From Acanthacorydalis orientalis (Eukaryota > Arthropoda > Insecta > Megaloptera > Corydalidae): DNA of 64,000 bases. The DNA is taken from positions 10,800,187 to 10,864,186 of the forward strand of contig CM068320.1 in the NCBI GenBank assembly GCA_034766995.1, in the 5' to 3' direction. A program made the position numbers and the translations under genes. The notes under the pieces are model-generated. The model was not told the DNA's origin and did not search any database. It worked only from the letters and a program-made list of their open reading frames with translations. Positions 11,651 through 24,599 of this stretch are shown one piece after another (position 1 is the stretch's first letter; each line of letters starts with the position of its first letter).

Positions 11651-12747
11651 CCTACGTATATTTTAAAATATATAATGTTTACCTTTTATCACATAAGATA
11701 TGTAAGAAATATTTGATACTTTTTTAAATCTATTTTTTACTTAAGAGTCTCATGAACGCAAATAAATGTTAAATAAAATTGCATTTATTTAAATAAAAAG
11801 TATTATTTATTTCAAGTAGATATTTCTGTTAATGAATAAAAAATATATATAAATAAATATTTAAATAAAAATACAGCGAAGTTGCCTGTTTTAAGAAAAT
11901 AAAATATTTATTTATGCGATATAATCGGATTCGCTTCGTTATTGATTACTTAAAAGTTCAATAACTTATTAATTAGGTTATTCGTTTGAAATTTTATTTT
12001 ATATTCAATTCTTTGTAAATATTATATTATATTTTTGAGTGTAGTGTGTGTACGTGAGTAAAAATAATTATATTTAAATTATAATAAGTATGTAATTAAA
12101 AACAAATATCTTTATTTCTGTTTAAAAGTACTAATTAATTAATTAAATTTCATTTGTATTGAATCTACAGGTTTAAAATTAATCGTTATTTAAAAAAATT
12201 GAACATACTATATATCTGATGAGTTACAAAATAATATTTTTCATTTATTAGCTGAATAAATTATTTATTGTTATTTTTTATTAGAATGAACATGTTTATT
12301 GTGCTGAATTTAAAAGATAACTTCGAGCTTATATCTTAACAGCGTTAGTTAATTGTTAAATACGTACAAGAGATACTGGGTAATAAAACCTTTGTACCAA
12401 ATCTGAATGACCACTATTATATTATAGTTACATTCACAGTGTTTGTTCACGTTGAAGACATAACAGGTATGAATATTTTATCGTTTTAATGAAGCGTTTA
12501 ATTATTCGTCTATGTTATGAATCATGTAGAATGTATAATGAATTTCGCTTAATTATAAAACAAAGAAAATATTATTTCATAAACTAATATTAATTTTTAA
12601 ATTAATTGACTTATTACTTACAGTTTAGTAAAAAATTGTATATTTAATATCAAAAAATAATAAGAGTAGATTATTAATAAGTAAACTAATATGAGAACAG
12701 AAATTCTTCCCATCTTTTTTTGATATACACTTTTATATACTTATTTA
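11651..12747. other. AT-rich non-coding stretch
   Basis: I see no gene, repeat family or transposon in this stretch. Confidence 0.5.
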
Positions 12748-13304
12748 TTAAAGTGATAAAAAAATAATTGCGGTTTATGACCTTCAAATTCATATATATT
12801 TACAGCGTGTTTCTTTTTTTCGAGCTGCTTTAAGTGGTCCCGAGCTGTTGGATGACTAACACCTAATTTTTGTACAAGCTTTCGAATTGTTGTGCGTGGT
12901 TCTGATTCAACTAACACCTTCAGTTGATCGTTATGAAATGAAAAAGGACGACCGTGACGTTATTCATCTTCAAGCACGAAATTTTTGGAAATATCATTGC
13001 ACTGTACTTTCCTTAACAGTACCCACACCAAAATCATCATTTAGTTTATGAGCATTTTCTGTTGATTTACCACCCGTTCTGAACTCATAAAAAATTTGCT
13101 CTTATTTGCCTCTTTTCCATCTTTAATTAATTAGTCCCATTTGAAACAAAATTAATAATAAACCCAAAGTCGTTGTTAGTAAAATACAGATCGAAAAATG
13201 CACTTTAAAAAATATGATCATGAAATGACTTTTTCATGGAAAAAGTTAAGGTTAATATTCAGAAAAATTATTATTTTATTACATTATTTTTCCTACCAAC
13301 CTAA
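12748..13304 (-). mobile_element. Mariner miniature, copy 2 (557 bp)
   Basis: TA-flanked element (12746-12747 and 13305-13306) in reverse orientation relative to copy 1. The right end, read on the minus strand, starts TTAGGTTGGTAGGAAAAATA; the left end keeps AAAAATAATTGCGG. The minus strand carries the 5' leader, then a decayed mariner N-terminal region. This includes a FYEFRTGGKSTENAHKLN-like segment, several stops, and LVQKLGVSHPTARDHLKQL, the second helix-turn-helix. The sequence then jumps directly to the 3' end at the same place as in copies 1, 3 and 4. No catalytic domain is present. Confidence 0.9.
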
Positions 13305-14735
13305 TAAATACATTTTGATTAGATGTATATTCCAAAAATGAAAATGTATGAGTGTATTCTAAACAAATATAATATTATTTGTGTAGAAAAAGAAAACAAA
13401 GTATATCTTCTTCAAATCAATAAAATGAGTTAAAAAATACTTCATAATGATGCTATTTAATAAGTTTAATAATTATACATGAACGGCTACAAACTACATC
13501 GATTGATGAGTTTTTATATCGAAAGAATTTTGAATTATATATAAATCCAATGGTTATTGAAATGTTATGAACAAAATTTGAGTACAATAGTGGGATACTA
13601 CAATTCGTTCATAGGTTTGATACGACCCATAGGCCGCTAATTAAACAGCATTAAACTAGATCATTTTCTTATGGTTGAAATGCGATATGTAGCTTTAATG
13701 CGTAACAGTCGAGTTCTCAAGTTAAACTTGATTCCCATTAAAGTACATAAACAGATTTTATACGGTAAGAATGCAACGTGAAAGAAAACATATTCATTTT
13801 AAGCGATATAGAAACTTTATAATAAGATAACAGAACACTTCAGTATGGGTTATTAAGTATATTATCATACTAATTGCTGTCATTATAATTTTGTTTTAAA
13901 ATGAGTGAAAAGAGTGTAATAATTTCAATGTTGTTTTTTATATTTTACTTTGTATTAAGTTATTGTTATCATTTTGAAATTAAATGAGTTGGTAGAAAAA
14001 TATTAGCTACATATGTATTTTCTTATAAAAATATTGAACTGAAATCGTTATTTATTATCCATTTGAATTTTTTGCTCAGAGCAAGTTATACATTCATTTA
14101 TTGCGGAAATTATAGTTATGGTGAAAATCGATATCTAGATATTAATATCTAAGAACCACAGTGTCACAAAATACGAATGTGATAAGACTTTTTTAAGTGA
14201 AAATGGAGAATCCAATATGGTGTTTATGTGTATAGATAGAATGAAAAAAGCATTGCATATTGTTAAAAAAATATAATTTATAAATACTTATGATAATAAT
14301 AATAATAATCGAGAGATATATAAAAAAACATTTAATAAGTTCTCAAAAAAACATTATTTTTAAAATTAGTACAAATATAATATCTTAAGAAAGCATATTT
14401 TAATTTGAATACGTTTTTGAAATGCATAATTTATATATTTTTTTTTCTTTCTATGAGAAACTAAAGCTTATGTTTATTCCTGAGATTATTATTGTGCTTA
14501 TGAATATATACATATATGAATTTTTTTAAAAAAAAAAACGAAACATATAATACAAGTAAAGATCACAACTATAAAATGGAGATTTCCAATAAATATTAAA
14601 CACTTCAAATATACATATTAATACTGACGTCGAAGAAACCTTAACAATCTATATATTCTCATTAGTTATTTATTATTTTCTAAGTAGATTCGAATGTACT
14701 TTGTATTTTCATATAATATACATATACACATACAT

Positions 14736-14769
<34 letters not shown>

Positions 14770-15265
14770 TATCCAAAATCTATCTAATCTGATTTAACCC
14801 GATGTCTATCTAAATAGTTAATATGATCAGTATTTTGAAAAAGTAAATTACTGAAATGAATTATTAGAGGACGTAGATAGTATGTAAGTAAGTAATTAAA
14901 AATGATGTTAAGTATTTGTTTACTATCAACCTTCCATAAAAAATATGCATTTATTTTATTTTCGCATTTACAGATAATAGTTACTTACTTTATTGGAATA
15001 AATTATCAATAAAACTAATTTAAATTTACACTGTATTGGAAAATGTAATAAAATAGAATATGTAAATAAAGGAGTCAATTTCAACTACAGTAATTACACT
15101 ACTTTATTCCTGGAATAAAATGCAAATAAGACAAATGCAGAAATTCAAGGGATCAAGTGAATAAAGTATTGTTTATACTTTAACTTGCAAATACTTTAAC
15201 AAAATGCATATAAGAAGATTTCATTTTATAATATTAGATCATAATATAATTTTATTCAGATATAG
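13305..15265. other. AT-rich non-coding stretch
   Basis: Contains small AAT repeats near 14295 and a short TA array at about 14741-14766. No coding or transposon evidence was found. Confidence 0.5.
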
Positions 15266-15275
15266 GGATATATAT

Positions 15276-15333
<58 letters not shown>
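15266..15333. repeat. (TA)n microsatellite
   Basis: TA tract with a few A and G interruptions. Confidence 0.95.
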
Positions 15334-18300
15334 TTCAAATAAATTTTAAAAAACGAAAAACATCATTATTTAAATTTGTCACAATATTTTGGAAACTATT
15401 TAATTTTGTATGATAAAAATACTATGAAAGTTAAATAAAACGTTGTATTTTGATATAATTTAATTTGTTCTTAAATAATTTTTAACCTTTCGGCGAGTAT
15501 GTACGAAACAGTTCGTCCAAACGTAAAATAGTTTTACCTTGTTTTTATAATAGTGTATTTAATGTAATTCTGTGTAAAAATTTCTAAATTTTACATGTGT
15601 AATCACATAATAGTTTTAATGATATTGTAAAGAAAAAAATTTTGATTATAAAAAAAATCACTTCCTAAATACAGTTTAGTTCACAAAAACTCCTCCGCTG
15701 AGAGGTTAATAGATATTTATAAAAAAAATGTGAACTACAGGTGAAATTTACATATTACTTATATTGAATTATTTTTAATTTATATATTAAAGATTGTCAT
15801 AGAAAGGTTCTTGAGTGTCTGTGAGGTGTATTATTTTACTATTCCAGAAAATATTTCACTTCATAATCGTTAAAAAATCAAGACATGCAGAATATTATTT
15901 TTACGTTATTCTAAAGATCTTTATTCCTTTAGATCATTTGAGTGTCTCTTTTCTACTAATAATTTCAGTATGTGTATCATTTTTAAATAGATATGAAAGA
16001 TTTTAAAATTTTATATCAGTCTTTAATATCTACTCGCGATTGCACACGTGCTGAAACTAATAGAGAATACTCAGACAATATAAAGGAACGAAGACGATCA
16101 GGACAAGACATTAACGGTATCACAGAAATAAAAAAAATAATTATATTTTTATACCAGTTTCTACAAACTTATTTATGATATTCCTATGTTGTTCGTGTTA
16201 AAATATTCTTATCTGATCTTTTTAATATCTAAAAATATATTTAGAAATGATTTAGTAAGTAAAACATATTCAAAACAAACATTTTTATTCTTCTTTTAGT
16301 TCCATTAATGAAAAAAATGTAAAATTGGAATATTGGTTTAAGTATTACAGTTAATGAAGGTTGTTTAATTTATCTCTCGTATTATACGAATATTTATCTC
16401 CGAGAATATTAAACATAAGCTATTTATAAACAAAAAATATTTTTAAAAATAAACGATTATCAAACTCTTTTTACACGTTTAATTAAATGCTAAAGGAAAT
16501 TTAATTATTGCTTACAAACGAATGTTGCTATTGTATTTTAAGAAAAAAATATTTATTTTAATGGAATTTGAATTACGATGCATGAAAAACACCTCTAAAT
16601 TCTTATAAATGTAGTAATTGATGTATTTTTTGTCATTAATAATATGATTTCAGTCATTTATGTATTACTAAACATGAGTAAATGACTAACTGCAATACAT
16701 TAGTAAAATATAAAATAAATTTTGATTTATTATTTCAAATTTCAATATAATAATTTAATCAAAAACAAAATTACTTTAAATGATTAACTTTTCAAACTGA
16801 TATTTTATATAATTTTAGACAAAAATGTTACGTTGTAATTGATTCTATTTAATATAATTATATTTATATGAGTAAAATATGTTTTTCATATAAAGGTTTT
16901 TCATATAAAATTAGTCATTCATATAAAGGTACAATAATTTTTCTCATTTTTAACTGAACCTAATTTAAAATATAATTATTACCATTATAAATACAAAAAA
17001 TTATAAGGAAAAAAAACATTCCAAATTTCTTAATACAGTCAAGAAGGATAAATATAACTAATTAATAAATAATTAATTGGTTTTCTTCAATTCAATTTCT
17101 AATAGTCATTTTTTTGTTAAAAGACAATTTTTCAATTAAAGTCATAGTACATATTTTTAAAACAAAAAATATAGATAATTTGAAAAAAATCGTTTAATGA
17201 AAAGTAAAGTCCGTTTTAAATATTTAAACGACACATAACAGTTAGTTGAACCCATTGAACAGATTTTTAATAAATCCTATTAGCTATTTTTAATAAGAAT
17301 AAAAACATTAATGAGTCGATCAGTCTAAGTATTAGAGCGCTGTTTATAAAAACACAGCGTTTTAATTAAATTAAAAACTTTCAAGTAAAATCTACTGTGT
17401 ATGTAAAATAACATGAAAACTTTTTAATATAAAATGTGGGATTATTTCCGCGAATATAAATTTTATATTGAAAAACTTGTTGCTTTATACAAGAGGACAT
17501 ATTAATGTCATCAAAATTAAAAACTATTTATTCTGTATTTAAAAAGCTTAAATAATATTTTATTTACTCATACAAACGTTTGATATAAATTTAAATAACG
17601 ATGCGCATTTTTTATTTTATCTCAGATTACTGAAAAGTTTCATGTGGTATTAAATATTGAACAAGTTGTATATATAAAATAAAAATACATGTTTTTCAGA
17701 AAAGTTCAAAATATATTATAACTTAATAATACTAGAAGAACATTTGGTATAAGTATATTCTATGTATTATTTAGAATTTATAATACTTTAGAAAAAAAAT
17801 ATTGTTAGCAATTGTTTCATTATTTTATTATTTATCAATTTAAAAAATCATTTTTTATTAAAAACCAATTTTACAAAATAGAAAAACTTGAAACTCTGTC
17901 ACAAAAACTGAAATATTTGTAGTAATTTAATATATATGTTAACATGTTAATTTTATATGTTATTTTTCTGGTAAGTTAGTTACAAAAGGATAGAATATTA
18001 ATTTTGATTTATTTAATTAAAAAGTTTGTAGTGAATCTTAATGACAAAAAATTAATTGATACAGTAACTTTTTATTTAATCACTGTGAATAAAAACAATT
18101 AAAAAAAAACTAAATTTCAAATTAAAAAAATCTTATAGATGAACAACGACTGTTGAACAAGAAAAATGTAATCAGCAGTAAGTTGCACATCTGCAGCCTA
18201 AAGTGATTATCCTTTTCGAATTAAAAATTTCACTGCAAAACAAATAGAGCAAGCAATTATTTACATTTGTAAATTTAATCCCTGATAAAAATAATACACA

Positions 18301-19128
18301 TTAAAAATTGTTTTAGAAGTTGTATTATAATAATTATTTTTTTCATTATTACCACGAACTTGAATATAAATATATTAATACTGCAGTTCTTGTGTAGCAT
18401 ATTATTAAATTATATTTTTATTTATTGTGTGACTTTGGAGAGCATTTAATGTTCTATTTTATCTACTACAGTGGTATCGTTAACTCAAACATGTAAGAAA
18501 TTAAAATTTTTTGGAGAATATTAGAAAAATATAAAAATTAATTTCAATACTTCTTACTAAGGAAATAAATTTATACTTGATTTATAAACCTAATGTGACA
18601 AATAGTATCATTAACAACATTCATAATTTATATTTTTGTACATATTAAAAATTAAATATTAACTATATACTTCATATAAATCAAATGTTTGTAAATACAC
18701 ATCAATCAAACATTTACTGAATTATCTATACTGATATAATTTTTTTTTTTGTAAAAAGAATAACAAAGTACAATGGTGATAGAGGCTTTTATTACATTTA
18801 ACTTTTTAATCTCTTATTAGTATTCTGTTGCGGTTATGCTTATAAATAAATTGTGTTAATCTTTCCCATTTCGTAAGATTTAAATTAAGTGTATAAGCTT
18901 GTGCGAATAATTAAAACTTTATGAAGATACTTTTTAAATTAATAAATAATAATCAAGAATTAGAAAAGAGTAATAATTTCGTTATTTATTTTTTTATAAG
19001 ATAAAAAAATTAGAACACATAATTCAAAACTGGGCACGAGATAAATATTAAGAACTAAAATCGAGGTTATTTTCACAAGAGTCGGAATGAATGAACAGAC
19101 GAAGTAATGAAAATCGGACAGTATATGG
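15334..19128. other. AT-rich non-coding stretch with one possible exon
   Basis: Apart from the weak exon candidate at 16020-16116 (listed separately), I see no recognisable gene, RNA or repeat. Many short frames are consistent with chance. Confidence 0.45.
16020..16116 (+). CDS. Candidate internal exon, unknown protein
   Basis: I do not recognise the product. A 97-bp segment that is clearly less AT-rich than its flanks is open in one frame (SLISTRDCTRAETNREYSD... rich in Arg, Glu, Thr and Asp). It is preceded by TTTTATATCAG, an acceptable splice acceptor, and followed by GTATCA, a weak donor. The residue make-up is charged and varied, unlike the Ile/Tyr/Asn/Lys bias of chance frames here. 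Against it: the donor is poor, no partner exons were found, and the segment is short. Confidence 0.2.
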
Positions 19129-19548
19129 CAGGGGTAGGCAACTTCTTCGATAATCCACATATATTATTTTTCATATATTTTTAAATGTTCAAGAGCCAGA
19201 GAAAATATTATTTTAAAATTATTTTTATATTTGATAAAAAATACAATTATATAGTAGTTCTAATCACTAAAGCAGAATATGTTTCATCTCTATTTGATGA
19301 AGACTTTGAGTCTTAATTTTTGCACTTAATAGTTTAAACACAGTTTAGACACATAATGCATATGAAAAGATAATGTGAATTACCTGCTTATATATAAAAT
19401 ACTCTAATATTGGTACATAATATACTACTATAGATTATTTATAAAAGTTTAGGAAAAATGGCAATGTAACCCCATATTGTCGCGGGACCAGCACTGAGTG
19501 ACTTTGGAAGCCGCCTGCGGCTCGAGAGCCTCAGCTTCATCACAGTTC
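19129..19548 (+). mobile_element. hAT-type non-autonomous element (420 bp)
   Basis: The left end starts CAGGGGTAGGCAAC, a terminus typical of hAT elements. The right part contains GCCGCCTGCGGCTCGAGAGCC, a subterminal motif of the kind seen in related animal hAT elements, followed by a decayed counterpart of the terminus. An 8-bp direct repeat GTATATGG lies immediately outside both ends (19121-19128 and 19549-19556), matching the 8-bp target duplication of this superfamily. The right end aligns without gaps to the complement of the left end but has many substitutions. There is no transposase coding sequence. Confidence 0.8.
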
Positions 19549-19556
19549 GTATATGG

Positions 19557-20093
19557 GTTTTAAATAAGTAAAAAATGATGTTTAGAAATCGGAACTCGAT
19601 GTCAGCTATAAAATCGAAATTACTGCAAACTTCACAATATCAATCCGTTTAAATATCTTTTACCATGTACTTTTTACTATCTAATAAATTCTAAAATGGG
19701 AAATGTACCATTATCAAAAAGAATAGAATCGATCCTTAAGTCGTTATATGTCAATAAAGATTCCTTGTTTCTATAGTTACGAGAGATAGTTTTATTGATT
19801 TTAGTTCCAAAAAATATATTTCAAAAATAGATTAGAGTTGACAATAAACAAAGTAGATTTTTGAATTGTGATAAATCCAGTTTATTCAATTATATGCCAT
19901 CATGTTTAAATCCTCATCTTATAAATAAAAATATAACTAATATTTTAAATTCAACGCAGAATTGATTTGTTATATATATATATATATATATAATCAAAAC
20001 AATCCACAAGAAACTAGAATAAAACGTTGCGAAAATAATCTACCTGCGAGAATATTTATATAGACATACTAACGTATACATTGTGTGTATGTA

Positions 20094-20097
<4 letters not shown>
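19557..20097. other. AT-rich non-coding stretch
   Basis: A short TA array occurs at about 19972-19992. Nothing else is recognisable. Confidence 0.5.

Positions 20098-20145
<48 letters not shown>
20098..20145. repeat. (TA)n microsatellite
   Basis: Pure TA tract of about 48 bp. Confidence 0.95.
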
Positions 20146-20148
<3 letters not shown>

Positions 20149-20199
20149 CCATGGCGTTGACCTATTCATTTGAGACGTAGCTTCATGCTATCCAAATAT

Positions 20200-20351
20200 G
20201 TTATTGTTTCATTGTTATTAATTGTTGTTTAATTGTTATTTAATGGTTATTGTTTCATTCGGTTACATGATATACTTATAATTAACAAGTAGGTGAATGC
20301 AGCAAGCCTGGCGATTGGTGAGCGCAATGTGCAGGGGGTGAAGCCTCCTAG
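20200..20351 (+). mobile_element. Helitron-like repeat, GC-rich 3' end, copy 1
   Basis: The segment runs from an AT-rich part through TTCATTCGGTTACATGATA to a GC-rich end, GTGCAGGGGGTGAAGCCTCC, closing in CTAG immediately followed by T. A G-rich/C-rich hairpin followed by CTRR, with T as the next host base, is the Helitron 3' signature. Copies at 20794-20990 and 22787-23090 lie in the opposite orientation and end at the same column. No Rep/helicase coding sequence is present. The 5' boundary is not resolved. Confidence 0.5.
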
Positions 20352-20415
20352 TATATATATATATATATATATATATATGCATATATATACATATATATAT
20401 ATATATATTATATAT

Positions 20416-20479
<64 letters not shown>

Positions 20480-20482
20480 ATG
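20352..20482. repeat. (TA)n(GT)n microsatellite
   Basis: A long TA-dominated array with CATA and GATA interruptions, passing into GT repeats near 20460. Confidence 0.95.
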
Positions 20483-20745
20483 TGAATTGTAAGTGAAATC
20501 TTCCATTATAAAATTTTTATAAGAAAAACATTTCTATACGTTAGTTTGATATATGACAACACTGAAATAAAAATAGTTATTTTTATATTCATGTCTGTAA
20601 AATGAAAAAAACTAAAATTGGAAAGACGAATTTTAAACGGAAACACACTCTTAGATTTATGTAGTAATAAAGTATACCTATACATAAACATTTTCCATGA
20701 AATTATAATTGAATAGTTTTTTTATAAAACGTGTGTGTATATACG

Positions 20746-20750
<5 letters not shown>
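20483..20750. other. AT-rich spacer
   Basis: I see nothing recognisable between the two TA arrays. Confidence 0.5.

Positions 20751-20793
<43 letters not shown>
20751..20793. repeat. (TA)n microsatellite
   Basis: Pure TA tract ending at the GC-rich end of the adjacent Helitron-like copy. Confidence 0.95.
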
Positions 20794-20797
<4 letters not shown>

Positions 20798-20979
20798 GGG
20801 GCTTCGTCTTCTGCTCGCTACGCTCGGCTACTTGTCCAATTATAACCATGTTCAAGTAACCGAATGGAATAATAAACATACTCTTTAAAACTCATTTGTA
20901 TCTATGTAATCACTTTCTCAGATATATTGCAACGTAGTTGTAATATATATATATATATATATATTGCAACGTAGTTGTA

Positions 20980-20990
<11 letters not shown>
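20794..20990 (-). mobile_element. Helitron-like repeat, copy 2
   Basis: On the minus strand it reads CCATTCGGTTACTTGAACAT, then GAGCGTAGCGAGCAGAAGAC and GAAGCCCCCTCA followed by T, parallel to copy 1. The CTRR terminus is altered to CTCA. Upstream in the element's own orientation it carries the motif CACTTTCTCAGATATATTGC..ACGTAGTTG (plus strand about 20910-20940), repeated in shortened form near 20962-20980. The same motif forms the 70-bp tandem at 22951. Confidence 0.45.
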
Positions 20991-21015
<25 letters not shown>

Positions 21016-21064
21016 GTATATATATAATATGTATATATATAATATGTATATATATAATATGTAG

Positions 21065-21134
<70 letters not shown>

Positions 21135-21303
21135 TTGTATTTATATATTTTTTTATATATACATGTTTGTTTATATATATATATATTTATATATATATGT
21201 ATATTTAAATATATATATATATATGCATGTATATATATATATATATATATATATTTATGTATATATATATATATTTATGTATATATATATATATATATAT
21301 TTA

Positions 21304-21342
<39 letters not shown>

Positions 21343-21345
21343 ATA

Positions 21346-21392
<47 letters not shown>
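20991..21392. repeat. Long compound TA array (about 400 bp)
   Basis: The longest microsatellite in the window. TA tracts are interrupted by TG, TT and GTATA variants. It yields several low-complexity Tyr-Ile frames that are not genes. Confidence 0.95.
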
Positions 21393-21393
<1 letters not shown>

Positions 21394-22786
21394 ATTATTA
21401 TATTTTTATTTCGTATCTAATAAGTTGATAAATGCTAAACTTAATCTATATCATCCCACATAGATGTAAGACCACATCAGTTTTTTTATTAGTATTATTC
21501 ATAATCAAAGCTTAAGTTAAAATACAAACATTCCAGTCGTAAATTATGGTAATGCCGATTAATTCTCGACAAACAATATATTAATGCATATCTATCTAAT
21601 TCTGATGCACGTAATAAAGCATAAAAGTCAACATGGATGGATGTCAGACACATATGTATTGTCTTATTAAAACAAATATTTATATTTCATTTTGGTTAAC
21701 ATCTAAATTTAACGGTTAAAAAATCACACATTCAAATCAAACATTTTTAGAAGAGAATTTGCAAGATGAGGTTGATAAATTTGTTTAAACATATTGAAAT
21801 TATTGAATGGGAATATGAGATTTATGCTAATGGGAAGAAAAATATTGAAGATTAGCAATATATAATGAGAATATATAAGAATAATAATGCAGAAATATAT
21901 AATGAGACGAATGGTGATACAAATGTGTTTGGGCAACTGTGTGGCTATCTTCTACAGCTATGAAGATTTGACATTAATCACACAAACAATTCTTATCCTC
22001 GTATATCCTCGATGGAGATGAAGTTAAAATTATAGGTTTCTATGACATATAAAATGTAATTAATACACATATCTTAAAAAACAAACAGATGTTCAACGCA
22101 AAGGCACGTGCAGTACAGAGTTATTTTTGTATATTTTAATACACTGAACTGAAAGAATGTAACTATTCAATATCTCAGACTATTGAATTAATTTATTTTA
22201 TGCGTTAGCAATGTTACTTTCAACATCTCAAGATTGACAGCATCCGTATCGTATTTCAACACGAAATAAAATATGAGTGGTATGATTAAAAATATTACGA
22301 TTTCTATCTTTCTTCTATAAATCTTGTTATTTGCATCTTTGAATGCTGAACATTTCAAGTATATATTGTTATCAATGCATTTTTCTTATCATAGATCATT
22401 TTATTGAATGCATGTCGTTGATCTCCAAACATTTCTAGAATAGAGTTCTTGAAACAAATAAAATTCAGTTTAATTGAATTATACCCGTATATGAAATCGA
22501 AATTCTCTACTGGAAGAACTAAACCTTAATCAACCTAATACTGAGTAAATCTTTTATTGAAGCTTTTTTCAAATATTACAAACAGATCGTTAATTTCCAT
22601 TGAAATGTATGCAACGAAATAAAGTAAATATAAATGTTGTCTGTCAAAAATAAAAAAAATAAATATGTCTGTGACGCTTCAAAAAATCAATTTATGTGGA
22701 ATATAAAACTGAAATAAGTATCGAAAATATGAAAAATCTACAAGTTGTTTTCGATACCTGAAATAAAATATTTTTTTATATGAACC
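21393..22786. other. AT-rich stretch with one short dispersed motif
   Basis: About 22066-22122 holds a segment (ACAAACAGATGTTCAACGC then GGCACGTGCAGTACAG) that recurs inverted inside the mariner miniature at 26779-27406. A hydrophobic minus-strand frame (21724-21936) is Ile/Leu/Phe-rich and most simply explained by composition. No gene can be supported. Confidence 0.45.
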
Positions 22787-22894
22787 AGGGGACTCTGCCC
22801 CCTACTCGATACGCTCGCCGATCCCCGGGAGGCTCCGTCCCAGCTTCCGACCCAGACTTGCTTCGCTCGTATCGCATATATTCGCTCAATATCG

Positions 22895-22896
<2 letters not shown>

Positions 22897-22942
<46 letters not shown>

Positions 22943-22943
22943 G
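22897..22943. repeat. (TA)n microsatellite
   Basis: TA tract inside the Helitron-like copy, with one TG interruption. Confidence 0.95.
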
Positions 22944-22950
22944 TTACTAT

Positions 22951-23068
22951 GTCTATATAATCACTCTTCCAGATATATTGTAACGTAGTTGTTTTATATG
23001 TAAAATATATGTGTTAGTGTGTCTATATAATCACTCTCGCAGTTATACTGTAACGTAGTTGTTTTATA
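22951..23068. repeat. 70-bp tandem repeat, 1.7 units
   Basis: Unit 1 (22951-23020) and partial unit 2 (23021-23068) both start GTCTATATAATCACTCT and contain TGTAACGTAGTTGTTTTATA. The same motif flanks copy 2 near 20905-20940, so the tandem is an internal part of this repeat family. Confidence 0.85.
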
Positions 23069-23090
23069 AACTCGCACATTTTATTATACT

Positions 23091-24599
23091 TGTTATAATA
23101 CCAATATCATATTTTTTCGTGAAAACATTGTGTAACTTGAGGTGTTATCGTTAATATTAATTTAATACAAAGTCTACAAGTTTTTTAAACTTTTTGCCCA
23201 TTTTTTTTTTAAATTTTACGAAATATTGTATATATATATATATATATATATATGAAAAAGTTAACTGCAAATAACATTAAATTATAAAGAGCAAATTGAA
23301 TTATTTTTTTAATTGGAAATTTATTTAAACTCCAGTCAAATATATGTTTCTGTTTAAGTTTCCAATGAGCATAAATAATGAGATAATTGAAAAATGAGAT
23401 AAATTTTTATAGTTTTCGTTCTATTAGGAATGTAAAGTACTGGTATAATTCATTTATGAAACAGTATTGCGAATAAAAAATAAATTTTATGATAAAATGG
23501 ATGCAAAAATCTAAAAATTTCAGCTTGTTTATAACACAAATGTATAAAAGATTTCTACACATAAAAAGCATATCGATTTAATTTCATTTTCATGAAAAAA
23601 AGATTTTTATCAATAAAAATATTATTAGTTATTTGTTAAAATTAAGCGAATATGTAAATTAAAATTCTAATTTCATTAAAAATTATAAGTCACATTCTAT
23701 TATTATATATAAAATGGTCAAAAATAAACTCAATGACTGAAAATAAATATATTTTTATAAAAATATTCAAACCCACTGGCACAAACACTCAATGGTAATA
23801 TGTGAAACCTTATCTTAGTCTAGAGAAGAACTTTTTGACAAATATACGTGTTTGCACGTTGACCTAGCTTGTATGCGCCGAACGAATCCTACATTCATGA
23901 AACACCTATTTTTGAACTTGGCGTAGTGCCCAAAACAGTATCTATTTGTTATTTGACATAATATGTGTAAAAGACAGCGATGAAGAAGGAGAGCATACAG
24001 ATGAAACTTTAAAATTATTCGTTCGGTGAAAATAGCATGGCATAATTTATACTTGATTTTGCTTTTTAATCATCATGTTTGAATGTGTCACGTTAGAAGC
24101 GCTGTGTTGTATATTAAGCTTTTAATTATTTCTGCTACTTTTAAATCATTCTTGAGTGTCAAACAATGCTACTGAAGTTATTTGTGAATGAATTTATATT
24201 ACACTCAATTTATGGTTTCGCGCGTTTATTTAGTATTACAAATAAAAATATACTTACTGTCATAATGAATAAGATTTATTATCATACATTGTATTCAATC
24301 GGCATTGATCATACACAAATATATCACACATTCGCAATAAAATTCAAAAGATTAAAATAGAAAATGCACTATCAGGAAAAATTCAACAATTTTTTGAGTT
24401 ATTATAATCAGCGGTTTTCTGTTTCTTTTATTTATCAAATATCTTCTAGATCAAATTTTTTGAAGATGATTGTGTTATTTATAGGAAATTTATTTTTCAG
24501 TTACATAGTTAGCATTTAAAAAGTGATATTTATATTTTTTTAAAAAAACATCATGGCGTACAATTGTATGGAATTGAACTAATCGAGAAAATTTTTGTA
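23091..24599. other. AT-rich non-coding stretch
   Basis: Contains a short TA array (23230-23253). A slightly less AT-rich patch at about 23770-23960 shows no frame or motif. Nothing else is recognisable. Confidence 0.5.

Larger units (their letters stand above)
22787..23090 (-). mobile_element. Helitron-like repeat, copy 3
   Basis: On the minus strand the element ends in GGGGGCAGAGTCCCCTGG followed by T: a GGGG/CCCC hairpin and a CTGG (CTRR) terminus at about 22783-22800. It is preceded by GGCGAGCGTATCGAG, matching copies 1 and 2. Its 5' portion contains two 70-bp tandem units. An internal TA array (22897-22943) has expanded. Non-autonomous Helentron/DINE-type elements often carry such internal tandem repeats, which supports the assignment but does not prove it. 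Confidence 0.5.

Noticed and set aside
20964..21463. Open frames of 78-154 codons made of Tyr and Ile
   Set aside because: They are translations of the TA/TG array; the same kind of frame appears in all TA arrays and on both strands (for example 57211-57446).
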